From positions 12,795-76,794 of the forward strand of contig JAZDFB010000123.1 of assembly GCA_043808305.1 (NCBI GenBank): 64,000 nt of DNA, given 5' to 3'. Below, piece by piece: positions 35,884 to 44,809 of this stretch. Origin of the DNA: JBBAAP01 sp043808305 (GTDB lineage: Bacteria > Planctomycetota > MHYJ01 > JACQXL01). Each line of letters opens with the position of its first letter. Position 1 is the first letter of the stretch. The position numbers and the translations under genes were made by a program. The notes beneath the pieces are model-generated. The model saw only the letters and a list, made by a program, of their open reading frames with translations. It had not been told where the DNA came from and ran no database searches.

Positions 35884-36714
35884 ATGAATAAAAAGTTATT
35901 GATACCAATTATCATCGCGGTCGGCCTGGTTGCCTGGCTGGTAAGCCTGCTGGCCAAAAATCATTCCGAGGATGTAATCCTTGTTTCCGGCACTATTGAA
36001 GCCACCGAGGTCCATCTGTCATTCCAGGCCGGCGGGAAAATCAAGGAAATATACAAAGAAGAAGGCACAACCGCCAAGCCCGGCGAGATTTTAGCCCGGC
36101 TGGACAAAGAAGAATTCCTGAAAATAAAGAACCAGGCGGAGCTGTTATTGCAGGAAGCAAAGTTCAACCGCGAACGGCTTAGCCAGGATTATAACCGGGT
36201 CGAGGGCCTCTTCCAGTCCGGCGCTGTGTCGGCCCAGCAAAAAGATACGCTCAAAACTAATTTAGAGGTAGCTAAACTGAAAGAACAGTCCCTCCAGTCC
36301 GGCCTAGATTTAGCCGTGCTGAAATTGGGCTATACCGACCTGGTTTCGCCGATTGGCGGCATGGTCACCGTAAAAAGCGCCGAAGCCGGCGAAATCGTCC
36401 AGGCCGGAGCCGCCATCTTGACGGTTGCGAACCTGACTAACATCTGGGTTACAGGATACATCAAGGAACCGGACCTGGGCCGGGTAAAACTCAATCAGAA
36501 AGCGCAGGTTAAGACAGACAGTTATCCCGGTAAGGATTATCCCGGTTATGTTTCCTTTATTGCCTCCGAGTCCGAATTTACCCCCAAGCAAATCCAGACC
36601 GCCGAAGAACGGGTTAACCGGGTTTACCGGATAAAAATCTCGCTGGACAATACCGGCCAGGTCTTCAAAACCGGCATGCCGGTGGACGCGTATCTTCTTC
36701 CCAATCAGCCATGA
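35884..36714 (+). CDS. HlyD/YbhG-type membrane fusion protein
   Basis: 276 aa. One N-terminal membrane anchor (LIPIIIAVGLVAWLVSLL), then a biotinyl-lipoyl-like half (VILVSGTIEATEVHLSFQAG; EGTTAKPGEILARLD), an alpha-helical hairpin (~80-140), and a beta-barrel (GGMVTVKSAEAGEIVQAGA; NIWVTGYIKEPDLGRV). It links the inner-membrane ABC exporter to the periplasm or outer membrane. It overlaps the next gene by 4 bp (ATGA). Confidence 0.92.
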   Translation: MNKKLLIPIIIAVGLVAWLVSLLAKNHSEDVILVSGTIEATEVHLSFQAGGKIKEIYKEEGTTAKPGEILARLDKEEFLKIKNQAELLLQEAKFNRERLSQDYNRVEGLFQSGAVSAQQKDTLKTNLEVAKLKEQSLQSGLDLAVLKLGYTDLVSPIGGMVTVKSAEAGEIVQAGAAILTVANLTNIWVTGYIKEPDLGRVKLNQKAQVKTDSYPGKDYPGYVSFIASESEFTPKQIQTAEERVNRVYRIKISLDNTGQVFKTGMPVDAYLLPNQP

Positions 36715-37439
36715 TTACAATAAAGACCAGAGACCTGACCAAGAAGTTCGGCAATACCACGGCCGTTGATAACCTTAACATCGAAATAGAAGAAGGCTCT
36801 ATATTCGGGCTGGTCGGCCCGGACGGCGCCGGCAAGACCACCACCATGCGCCTGCTCACCGGCATACTCGAACCCACCGGCGGCGACGCCTGGATAGACG
36901 GCCGCCATATCATCAAAGATTCCGAAGCCCTCAAAGAAAACATCGCTTATATGCCCCAGCGTTTCGGGCTGTACGAAGACCTGACCGTCATGGAAAATAT
37001 CGATTTCTACGCCGACATCTACGGCCTGCCCGCCCAGGACCGCCCGGCCCGGGTCGACCGCCTTCTCCAATTTACCAATCTGGGCGCATTCAAACAGCGT
37101 TTAGCCCGCAATCTTTCCGGCGGCATGAAGCAGAAATTGGGGCTAGCCTGCGCCCTGATTCATAAACCCCGCGTCCTCTTCCTGGACGAGCCCACCAACG
37201 GCGTCGACCCGGTCTCGCGGCGTGATTTCTGGCAGATTCTTTACCAGTTACTAAAGGAAAAAGTGACTATTTTTTTCTCCACCGCTTATCTGGACGAGGC
37301 CGAACGCTGTAAAAGAATCGGGCTGATGCACAAAGGCAGGCTCCTTAAATACGATGCGCCCGCTGATATCAAAGCGCAAACTAATGCGGCCTCGCTGGAA
37401 CAGGCGTTTATTTCTATAATTAATCAATATGAAAAATGA
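36711..37439 (+). CDS. ABC transporter ATPase, first of a split YbhF-like pair
   Basis: 242 aa. Walker A GPDGAGKTTTMR, signature NLSGGMKQKLGLACALIHKP and Walker B VLFLDEPTNGVDP. It corresponds to the N-terminal half of YbhF-type double ATPases, here encoded separately. It overlaps the second ATPase gene by 11 bp. It powers the exporter formed by the two permeases downstream. Confidence 0.93.
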   Translation: MITIKTRDLTKKFGNTTAVDNLNIEIEEGSIFGLVGPDGAGKTTTMRLLTGILEPTGGDAWIDGRHIIKDSEALKENIAYMPQRFGLYEDLTVMENIDFYADIYGLPAQDRPARVDRLLQFTNLGAFKQRLARNLSGGMKQKLGLACALIHKPRVLFLDEPTNGVDPVSRRDFWQILYQLLKEKVTIFFSTAYLDEAERCKRIGLMHKGRLLKYDAPADIKAQTNAASLEQAFISIINQYEK

Positions 37440-38400
37440 TATCGGGCATGCAGTCCAGGTGACTGATCTGGAAAAGAGATTCGGCTCTTTTACCGCCGTC
37501 AACCGGATAAGCTTCCAGGTCGACAAAGGCGAGATATTCGGCTTCCTCGGACCAAACGGCGCCGGCAAATCAACAACTATCCGGATGCTCTGCGGCATCC
37601 TGACGCCGACTTCCGGCGCCGGACACGTGGCCGGTTACGACATCATCAGCCAGCCGGATTTAATCAAACAGCATATCGGTTATATGTCCCAGCGGTTCTC
37701 GCTTTACGATGATTTGACCGTTGAAGAAAATATCAATTTCTACAGCGGCATATACCGGGTGCCGGCCCATAAAAAACAGGAGCGTAAAGAATGGGTCATC
37801 CGGATGGCCGGGCTGGACAAATTGCGGTCCAGCCGGACCGGCATCCTGTCCGGCGGCTGGAAACAGCGGCTGGCACTGGGTTGCGCCGTCATCCACGAAC
37901 CGGGAATACTGTTTCTGGACGAGCCGACCGCCGGCGTCGACCCGATTGCCCGGCAGATGTTTTGGGACCTCATCAAGCAGGTCTCCGCAAACGGCGTGAC
38001 CGTCTTCGTTACCACCCATTACATGGACGAAGCCGAAAACTGCGGCCGGCTGGCCCTGATTTATGACGGCCACATCATCGCCACCGGCACCCCAAGCCAA
38101 TTGAAAACAGGCTTCATGAAAGAACAGGTCCTGGCCGTCAGCCTGCCCAACCCGGAGGAATGGATAGAGCCGCTCAACCGGCTGGACGGCATAAGGGAAA
38201 CCGCCCTGTTCGGCGCCACTCTCCACGCCATTGTCGATAATGAATCATCGGCCGCGGCGGCTATAAAAGAAATGCTGGCCGGCCGGCCCGGCCTGGATTA
38301 CCGGGTTGAAAAGATACCGCCTTCGCTGGAGGATGTTTTTGTTTCACTGGTAAAATTACATACAAGCCAAAAGGTGCTCCATGAATCCGACAAGAATTAG
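37429..38400 (+). CDS. ABC transporter ATPase, second of the pair
   Basis: 323 aa. Walker A GPNGAGKSTTIR, signature GILSGGWKQRLALGCAVIHEP and Walker B ILFLDEPTAGVDP; H-loop FVTTHYMDEAE. The C-terminal ~80 residues are the extension found in drug-efflux ATPases (EKIPPSLEDVFVSLV). It equals the C-terminal half of YbhF. Overlaps the permease gene by 20 bp, so tight translational coupling is likely. Confidence 0.93.
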   Translation: MKNDIGHAVQVTDLEKRFGSFTAVNRISFQVDKGEIFGFLGPNGAGKSTTIRMLCGILTPTSGAGHVAGYDIISQPDLIKQHIGYMSQRFSLYDDLTVEENINFYSGIYRVPAHKKQERKEWVIRMAGLDKLRSSRTGILSGGWKQRLALGCAVIHEPGILFLDEPTAGVDPIARQMFWDLIKQVSANGVTVFVTTHYMDEAENCGRLALIYDGHIIATGTPSQLKTGFMKEQVLAVSLPNPEEWIEPLNRLDGIRETALFGATLHAIVDNESSAAAAIKEMLAGRPGLDYRVEKIPPSLEDVFVSLVKLHTSQKVLHESDKN

Positions 38401-39511
38401 GGCTATAGCACGCAAAGAGTTTATCCAGATATTCCGCGACCCGCGCAGCCTGGGACTGGTCATCGCTTTGCCTATGGTTCTGCTCTTCATGTTCGGCTAC
38501 GCACTTTCGCTGGATGTCGATAACGTACCCCTGGCCGTATGGGACCAGGACAACTCGCCCGTTTCGCAGGATTTTATCCTCAATTTCAGCAACTCGCCTT
38601 ATTTCAAAATACTCGGCTATTTCGGCAGTTATCAGGAACTGCAGTCTTATATAGACCAGAACCAAGCTTTTATGGCGCTGGTTATCCCGGCCGATTTCTC
38701 CGGCAATATAAAATCCAACCGCCCGGCGCCGGTGCAACTATTAGTCGACGGTAGCGATTCCAACACTGCCACCATCGCCCTGGGCTACGTCAACGCCGTC
38801 ACGGCCGGCTATAACAGGAAACTAATGGTCGACAGCCTGTCGCGCCTAGGACTAAGGGCCGCTGCGCCCATCGACCTGCGCCCGCGGATATGGTTCAACC
38901 AGGACATGAAAAGCCGCAACAACATCATCCCCGGCCTGATTGCCGTGATAATGATGGTCATCGCCGCATTGCTCACCTCGCTGACCGTGGCCCGGGAATG
39001 GGAACGCGGCACCATGGAACAGCTTATCTCCACCCCCATCAAACCCCGCGAGCTGGTCATCGGGAAACTGATACCCTATTTCGCCATCGGCTTCTTCGAT
39101 GTCCTGATATCCGTGTTGATGGGCCAGTTTATATTCAACGTCCCCCTGCACGGCAGTGTCTTATTGCTTTTTATATTAAGCGGCATATTCCTGGCCGGCG
39201 CCCTGAGCATGGGCATGCTGGTTTCCATTGTGGCCAAGAAACAGCTCCTGGCCAGCCAGATTGCCCTGCTGGCCACTTTCCTGCCGGCATTTCTCTTGTC
39301 CGGCTTTGTTTTCAGCATCGCCAATATGCCTAAAATCATACAGGCCGTGACCTATATCATCCCGGCCCGTTATTTTATCACCATACTCAAAGGCATTTAT
39401 TTGAAAGGCATCGGATTGGAGATATTGGGCGTCGAGGCCCTGTTCCTGTGCCTGTTTGCCTTAGCGGTGTTTAGCCTGGCAACTATGTTATTCAAGAAAA
39501 GGGTGGCTTAA
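38381..39511 (+). CDS. ABC-2 type permease (YbhS/YbhR-like), first
   Basis: 376 aa. N-terminal RAIARKEFIQIFRDPRSLGL followed by TM1, a ~130-residue periplasmic domain, then five further spans. WERGTMEQLISTPIKPRELVIGKLIPY is the family's coupling segment (E-x-GT-x-EQ). It forms a heterodimer with the next permease for export of drugs or lipids. The two permeases are clear paralogues. Confidence 0.92.
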   Translation: MNPTRIRAIARKEFIQIFRDPRSLGLVIALPMVLLFMFGYALSLDVDNVPLAVWDQDNSPVSQDFILNFSNSPYFKILGYFGSYQELQSYIDQNQAFMALVIPADFSGNIKSNRPAPVQLLVDGSDSNTATIALGYVNAVTAGYNRKLMVDSLSRLGLRAAAPIDLRPRIWFNQDMKSRNNIIPGLIAVIMMVIAALLTSLTVAREWERGTMEQLISTPIKPRELVIGKLIPYFAIGFFDVLISVLMGQFIFNVPLHGSVLLLFILSGIFLAGALSMGMLVSIVAKKQLLASQIALLATFLPAFLLSGFVFSIANMPKIIQAVTYIIPARYFITILKGIYLKGIGLEILGVEALFLCLFALAVFSLATMLFKKRVA

Positions 39512-39513
39512 AT

Positions 39514-40644
39514 ATGTTCGAACGCATCCGTCAGATAGTCATCAAGGAATTCATCCAGATATTCCGCGACCCGCGCATGCGGGTAGTGCTTTTCGTTCCG
39601 CCCATCCTGCAGATGCTGGTTTTCGGCTACGTCGTGTCAACCGACGTGAAGAATATTCCTACCGCTATCATGGACCTGGACAACTCCCCGGCCAGCCGCG
39701 ATGTCATCAGAGAATTCACCTATTCCGGATATTTTAAAACCGTCGAGCTCATATCAACCGACCGCCGCGCCCGGCAGCTGCTGGACAGTTCCCGGGCCGG
39801 CGCGGTCATCCGCTTCAATCCCGGGTTCGGCCGCGACCTGACTGCCGGCCGACCGGCCCGGATGCAGATGGTAGTTGACGGCGTTGATTCCACTACCGCC
39901 GCCGTGGCCATGACCTATGCCAGCCGGATTATCGAAAGATATTCAGCCCGGGTATTAAAGGACCGGGCCGGCGCGTCAGTCAATGCCCCGAACAGGTTCC
40001 CCGAGGTTGATTTGCGGTCCCGCGTCTGGTTCAACGAAAACCTGCTCTCGCGAAATTTCTTCATCCCCGGAGTCATCGCCCTGATTATTACCATTATCAC
40101 TCTGCTCCTTACCTCCATGGCTATAGTCAAGGAAAAAGAAATCGGCACCATCGAACAGCTCATAGTCAGCCCTCTCAGGCCGTGGGAGCTTATCATGGGC
40201 AAACTGCTGCCATTTGCCGTTATCGGCCTGTTCAACGTCCTGCTCATAACCTCGGTCGGCGTGCTCTGGTTCGGCATACCCATCCGCGGCAGTCTGCTGT
40301 TGCTTTTCGGTTCGGCGGTGCTTTATCTTTTAACCACCCTGGGCATCGGTCTGTTTATTTCCACCATTGCCGGCACCCAGCAGGAAGCAATGATGACCAC
40401 TTTTCTGTTTGCTTTTCCCTCGATTCTACTGTCCGGTTTTGCATTCCCCATACACAATATGCCCGAAATTATCCAATACATCACCTATCTCAACCCATTG
40501 CGCTACTTTCTGGTAATACTCAGGGGCATATTCCTCAAAGGCGCCGGTATGGAGGTGCTCTGGCCCCAGATGCTGGCGTTGTTGATAATCGGCAGCGGTA
40601 TCTTCATCCTCAGCGCCTTAAGGTTCAGGAAAAGACTGAACTAA
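39514..40644 (+). CDS. ABC-2 type permease, second
   Basis: 376 aa, same length and topology as the preceding permease. RQIVIKEFIQIFRDPRMRVV at the N-terminus; EKEIGTIEQLIVSPLRPWEL as coupling segment; GFAFPIHNMPEIIQYITYLNP before the last spans. Starts 2 bp after the first permease. It ends the MarR-led operon, 35445-40644. Confidence 0.92.
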   Translation: MFERIRQIVIKEFIQIFRDPRMRVVLFVPPILQMLVFGYVVSTDVKNIPTAIMDLDNSPASRDVIREFTYSGYFKTVELISTDRRARQLLDSSRAGAVIRFNPGFGRDLTAGRPARMQMVVDGVDSTTAAVAMTYASRIIERYSARVLKDRAGASVNAPNRFPEVDLRSRVWFNENLLSRNFFIPGVIALIITIITLLLTSMAIVKEKEIGTIEQLIVSPLRPWELIMGKLLPFAVIGLFNVLLITSVGVLWFGIPIRGSLLLLFGSAVLYLLTTLGIGLFISTIAGTQQEAMMTTFLFAFPSILLSGFAFPIHNMPEIIQYITYLNPLRYFLVILRGIFLKGAGMEVLWPQMLALLIIGSGIFILSALRFRKRLN

Positions 40645-40678
40645 ACCCCCGGCTGTCTTATAAAATCAAATATTTTGC

Positions 40679-40706
40679 TTGACGTCGTTTCAATTAATTA
40701 TATAAA
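40679..40706 (+). promoter_or_regulatory. Promoter of the coiled-coil lipoprotein
   Basis: TTGACG (40679-40684), 16-bp spacer, TATAAA (40701-40706); leader ~37 nt ending GAAAGGAATGG. Confidence 0.7.
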
Positions 40707-40749
40707 TGCGGATTGAACTATTATTAATACGAAAAGAAAGGAATGGAAT

Positions 40750-41145
40750 ATGAGACAGTTTATTTTAAGCTTGGGCGTAGTCGCGGCTCTTTTCATCCTG
40801 GCAACAGGCTGTAACAACCCGGAACTGGAAAAAACCAAGGCCGAATTAACCGCTACCAAGGCAACGCTGGAAAAGGCTCAAAAAGACATGGAAACAGCCA
40901 TGGCCGGATTAAACGCGCAATTAATACAGGCCAAAACAGACCTGGAAAAGGCCACGACAGAGTTAGCTGACACCAAGGCAAAGCTGACGCAGGTCCAAAA
41001 GGACCTGACTGACAACGCCGCCGCCCAATTAGCTCAAATCAAAGCAGACATGGATAAAGCCACAGCAGAGTTAGCTGACACCAAGGCAAAACTGGAGCAG
41101 GCTCAAAAGGAACTAAGCGAATCAGAAAATAACAAGGCTAAATAG
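40750..41145 (+). CDS. Small coiled-coil lipoprotein
   Basis: 131 aa. Lipobox ILATGC (Cys 21). The rest is almost one continuous coiled coil of two near-identical blocks containing DLEKATTELADTKAKL and DMDKATAELADTKAKL. It resembles Lpp-like or LysM-free murein-lipoprotein spacers in general character, but no specific family is recognised. It probably extends from the outer membrane into the periplasm. Own strong promoter; no partner genes. Confidence 0.78.
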   Translation: MRQFILSLGVVAALFILATGCNNPELEKTKAELTATKATLEKAQKDMETAMAGLNAQLIQAKTDLEKATTELADTKAKLTQVQKDLTDNAAAQLAQIKADMDKATAELADTKAKLEQAQKELSESENNKAK

Positions 41146-41276
41146 GATTCGGCTTATTTAATATAGCCTTGCCGTATGTTTGTCCATAGAACCGCCAAAT
41201 AGCGGCTTAAACTCCCGCGCCGAAAGGTTTTGGCGGAAATTCTTAGGTTCACTCCGGTTTATCGGCATAAAACAAT

Positions 41277-42668
41277 ATGTTTGAACTGTTGGAAAAAGTC
41301 CTCAAAGAAGCCCAGTCCTGGACGGAAATCAGGTATCACCACAGGCAAAAGAATACCATTGCTGTCCGCAAAGGCGAGCTGGAAAATATCAGTTCCACCA
41401 TCTGCGCCGGAATCGGCATAAGGGTCCTGTTAAACGGCGCTTGGGGATTCAGCAGCACCTCAAAACTCGGCTTAAACGATATCATCCATACCTTGCGCGA
41501 AGCCGAAAAATCCGCCCGGATACTGGGTGATTACAAAAAGAACAAAATCAAAGATATCCCCAAGACAGGCCTGGCCCGGGGGGATTTCAAACCCGTTATC
41601 GGAGACAGCCTGCTCAACCATACCCTGGAAGAAAAACTCACATTGGTGCTTGATACGGAAAAACTGGTAATGAAAGCTTCTCCCCTTATTCAATCGGCCT
41701 CGTGCCTGTATAACGAAATACTCGATGAGAAATATATCCTCACCGGCGACGGAGCCAGGGCTCATATCATTGATACGAAGCCGGAGTTCCGGGTTTCTGC
41801 CGTTGCGGTAAAAAACGGCGATATGATTATGTCCAGCGAAACCGCCGGAGTCACCGGCGGATGGGACGACCTTTTCAGGGATAATAATCCCCAAGAAATG
41901 GCCGAGAAGTCGGCTAAAAGAGCCGTCGACCTGCTCCAGGCGAAATACCCCACCGGCGAAAGGGCTACCGTCATAATGGACCCGGCGATTGTCGGGCTTC
42001 TGGCGCACGAAGCTATCGGGCATACGGTAGAGGCCGACCTGGTTATGGCCGGCTCTGTCACCAAAGGCAAAATCGGCCAGCAGATAGCCAGCGAAATTGT
42101 CACGCTATGCGACAGCGGCCATTCCGAAATCGCGCCCAATGCCAGCGGCATATTGCCGGTTGACGATGAGGGCGTGCCGGCTAAAAAAACCGTTGTCATA
42201 GAGCGCGGCATACTCCGGTCATACCTGCACAACAGGGAATCAGCCGAAATCTTCGGCGTGGAACCCACCGGCAACGCCCGCGCCTTTGAATATTCCAACG
42301 AACCTATCATCAGGATGAGAAACACCTATATCGAACCCGGCAAATCGGATGTTGACAGGATGATTTCCGAGGTAAAAGAAGGATACCTTCTCAAAGGCGC
42401 CGTGGGCGGCCAGGCCGATGCCAATGCCGAATTTATGTTCGGCGTCCAGGAAGCCTATCGGATAAAAGACGGCAAAGTGGGCGAGCTCCTCAGGGGCGTG
42501 ACCATTTCCGGCCAGGCCTTTGACGTGCTCAAGAGCGTTGATGCCCTCGGCCGGGAGTTCAAGTGGGGCCTGGGCGCCGGCTATTGCGGCAAGGGCCAGC
42601 CCGCAAAGGTGGACGCCGGCGGGCCGTACCTGAGATGCCGGGCCATTGTCGGCGGAAGGCAAAAATAA
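41277..42668 (+). CDS. tldD: TldD-family metalloprotease
   Basis: 463 aa. Zinc motif HEAIGHTVEADL (HExxxH) at ~240-251, plus ESAEIFGVEPTGNARAFEY and IRMRNTYIEPGKSDVDRMI typical of TldD. With TldE it forms a heterodimeric protease that processes peptides such as microcins or modified-peptide precursors and degrades unfolded peptides. tldE follows immediately. Confidence 0.93.
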   Translation: MFELLEKVLKEAQSWTEIRYHHRQKNTIAVRKGELENISSTICAGIGIRVLLNGAWGFSSTSKLGLNDIIHTLREAEKSARILGDYKKNKIKDIPKTGLARGDFKPVIGDSLLNHTLEEKLTLVLDTEKLVMKASPLIQSASCLYNEILDEKYILTGDGARAHIIDTKPEFRVSAVAVKNGDMIMSSETAGVTGGWDDLFRDNNPQEMAEKSAKRAVDLLQAKYPTGERATVIMDPAIVGLLAHEAIGHTVEADLVMAGSVTKGKIGQQIASEIVTLCDSGHSEIAPNASGILPVDDEGVPAKKTVVIERGILRSYLHNRESAEIFGVEPTGNARAFEYSNEPIIRMRNTYIEPGKSDVDRMISEVKEGYLLKGAVGGQADANAEFMFGVQEAYRIKDGKVGELLRGVTISGQAFDVLKSVDALGREFKWGLGAGYCGKGQPAKVDAGGPYLRCRAIVGGRQK

Positions 42669-42669
42669 T

Positions 42670-44004
42670 ATGGAAGATTTGATGGGAATCTGCGAGCAGG
42701 CCTGTAAAAAGGCCGTCACCCTGGGCGCCGGCGAAGCCGAGATATACGCCGTCAGCTCAAAGAAGATAGAAATCTCCCTGGAAAATAACGATATCCACCG
42801 GACCGTCAGCCAGCAGGAACAGTCCATCGGCATCAGGACATTTATAAACAAATCGTTGGGTTTTGCCTCGGTAAATATCCTGACGCCGGACAGTATCGAT
42901 AGCGCCGTTCATAACGCCATCAGCCTTTCAAGGAAAAGCCCCCGTGATGAATATAACGGCGTCCCCGAGCCCTGCGAAATATCAAAAGTAACAAAGGTAT
43001 ATGACCCGGCCAGCGCCGGTTTCGGCATAGAAGACGGATTGAAACTGGCCATCCGGATGCTTAAGACTGCCAAAGATTTTGACAAAAGGGTCTCGGTTGA
43101 ATCAGGCTGCTTCGTCGCCGATATCTCAAAAAAGGTGATTATCAACTCAAAAGGGGTCCGGGCTGAGGAATTATCAAACGCCTTTGTTTACTATATCATA
43201 GGAATGGCCGTTGACGGTCCCGTGGTTTCCACCTTTGATGTCCAGTTTGACGGCACCGCAATGCTTAGCGAAATAGACGTCGAGTCCGTCGCCCGCGAGT
43301 TCGCTAAAAATGTGGTCGGCTCCCTGGGCGCGGGTAAAGGCGAAAGCTTTAAAGGCGCCATAGTCCTCAGCCCTGACGCGGTCATGAATTTCATCCATCC
43401 GGTCATCTTCTCCGCAAACGCCAATAATGTCCAGAAGGGTATGAGCAAGCTGGCCGGCAAACTCGGCCAAAAGGTTGCGTCTGAACTTCTGACTATCAAG
43501 GATGACGGGCTGATTGAAGGCGGCCTGGCCACCAGCGCCTTCGACCGCGAAGGAATGCCCCACAAGCCGGTTTTTATCATCAAAGACGGGCTGCTCTCCT
43601 CGTATCTATATAACACTTACACCGCCAAAAAGGACAAGACCGGCTCCAGCGGCCACGCATCAGGCGGCCCCAACTCCGTCCCGGCCATAGGCACGACCAA
43701 TATCATCGTCAGCCAGGGCGGCAAATCCAAGGATGAAATGATAGCCGACATCAAGAACGGCGTATTGGTCACCAGTTTTTCCGGGTTCCCCAACCCCGTC
43801 AGCGGCGATTTCTCCGGCGTGGTCAAGGGCGGTTATCTCATAAAGAACGGGCAGATAGTAAAACCCTTGGTCGAGACGCTCATCGCCGGCAACAGCTTCG
43901 ACCTACTCAGCCGCATTTCAGCCGTTTCCAAGGAGCGGAAAAAGGTCTTCACCTCACTCCTGCCTTACATACGCGTTGAAGACGTCTCCGTCACCAGCGG
44001 TTAG
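42670..44004 (+). CDS. tldE: TldE/PmbA-family protein
   Basis: 444 aa from ATG 42670; an alternative TTG at 42646 overlaps tldD. Motifs: QSIGIRTFINKSLGFASVN, NALVISxDA-like IVLSPDAVMNFIHPVIF, FDREGMPHKP, LYNTYTAKKDKTGSSGHA and FSGFPNPVSGDFSGVVKGGYL. As expected for TldE it lacks the HExxxH site and is the partner subunit. The stop codon is followed at once by a repeat-family hairpin. Confidence 0.92.
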   Translation: MEDLMGICEQACKKAVTLGAGEAEIYAVSSKKIEISLENNDIHRTVSQQEQSIGIRTFINKSLGFASVNILTPDSIDSAVHNAISLSRKSPRDEYNGVPEPCEISKVTKVYDPASAGFGIEDGLKLAIRMLKTAKDFDKRVSVESGCFVADISKKVIINSKGVRAEELSNAFVYYIIGMAVDGPVVSTFDVQFDGTAMLSEIDVESVAREFAKNVVGSLGAGKGESFKGAIVLSPDAVMNFIHPVIFSANANNVQKGMSKLAGKLGQKVASELLTIKDDGLIEGGLATSAFDREGMPHKPVFIIKDGLLSSYLYNTYTAKKDKTGSSGHASGGPNSVPAIGTTNIIVSQGGKSKDEMIADIKNGVLVTSFSGFPNPVSGDFSGVVKGGYLIKNGQIVKPLVETLIAGNSFDLLSRISAVSKERKKVFTSLLPYIRVEDVSVTSG

Positions 44005-44290
44005 TGGCAGTAGGAACAAAGTGACGTACTGCCACGTTATCCCGATGAGCGCCAGCGACATCGGGATTAGTACCACTTAGAGCCCCGCCCAAAGGCGGGA
44101 TAGTTCGGCTGTTGGAAGTATGACTTACAGCCGACTATACCTGGCAGTAATTCTGGCTTTAAAGGCGCCATCAAACTGCCAGAGTATAAACTCCGTGACG
44201 TTAGTGCCACTTGGAACCCCGCCCGAAGGCGGGATAAACTCCGTGACGTATTAGAGCCAGTAGGAGTATACGACGTAGAGCTACTGCCTC
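44004..44290. repeat. Palindrome cluster after tldE
   Basis: GTGGCAGT/ACTGCCAC (44004-44011/44028-44035) with 16-nt loop AGGAACAAAGTGACGT; CGGCTGT/ACAGCCG (44106-44112/44127-44133); CTGGCAGT/ACTGCCAG (44141-44148/44175-44182, longer loop); and a degenerate GAGCCAGTAG/CTACTGCCTC (44255-44264/44281-44290). The first could also act as the tldE terminator. Confidence 0.75.
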
Positions 44291-44557
44291 CCTTTAGGGA
44301 CTGGGTCTTATCTCGGCTATTTCGCCGGGGTCGGCACGTTATCCTGACGAAGTTCATGGGTACTGCCACGTTATCCCGGTTATCCATCACGGCTCGCGCT
44401 TTCACGCGGGATTGTCTGCTGCTGGCAGATCTTCTTTGTGATTCAGATTTAAAATTATTCTATGGGCATTTAGGAATGGAAACTGCTATCGGAATGACGT
44501 TGCAAAACCACGAAAAACAATTAGGGGTATAGAAAAACCAAACAAACCAATCAGCGT
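44291..44557. other. Gene-free remainder between tldE and the Ig-like gene
   Basis: Contains repeat words ACTGCCACGTTATCCCG and CACGTTATCCTGACG. No ORF with support was seen. Genes on both sides converge here. Confidence 0.5.
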
Positions 44558-44785
44558 TTATTCTTTAAAGAAATCCAATCGCAGGGTAGCATCTTTCAGG
44601 ACTATCTCTTTGGAGGAGTTGTCATCTCCAGTCTTTAATAATTGATTGAATGAATGTTTAATCTTTTTCCCTTCAACTTGCGCCAAGACAGACACCCATT
44701 TATTACCGGCATAAAGATATTTTAGATTAACGGGGCAAGAAAACTTACCTTGCGAATCAGTCTTTAAGTCTATGGAGGAGTTCAC
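44558..44785 (-). pseudogene. 3' part of the interrupted Ig-like exported protein gene
   Basis: 75 codons from a GTG at 44785, in the same frame as the gene ending at 44810 and separated from it only by a TGA and eight codons. SSIDLKTDSQGKFSCPVNLKY...AGNKWVSVLAQVEGKK completes an Ig-like beta-sandwich that begins before the TGA (GVLVDSAGEPLVQAPITIEF). It is therefore not an independent gene unless restarted; no ribosome site favours GTG 44785. Confidence 0.65.
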
Positions 44786-44809
44786 GACTCCTTCGCCAGG
44801 GCGCTCTTT

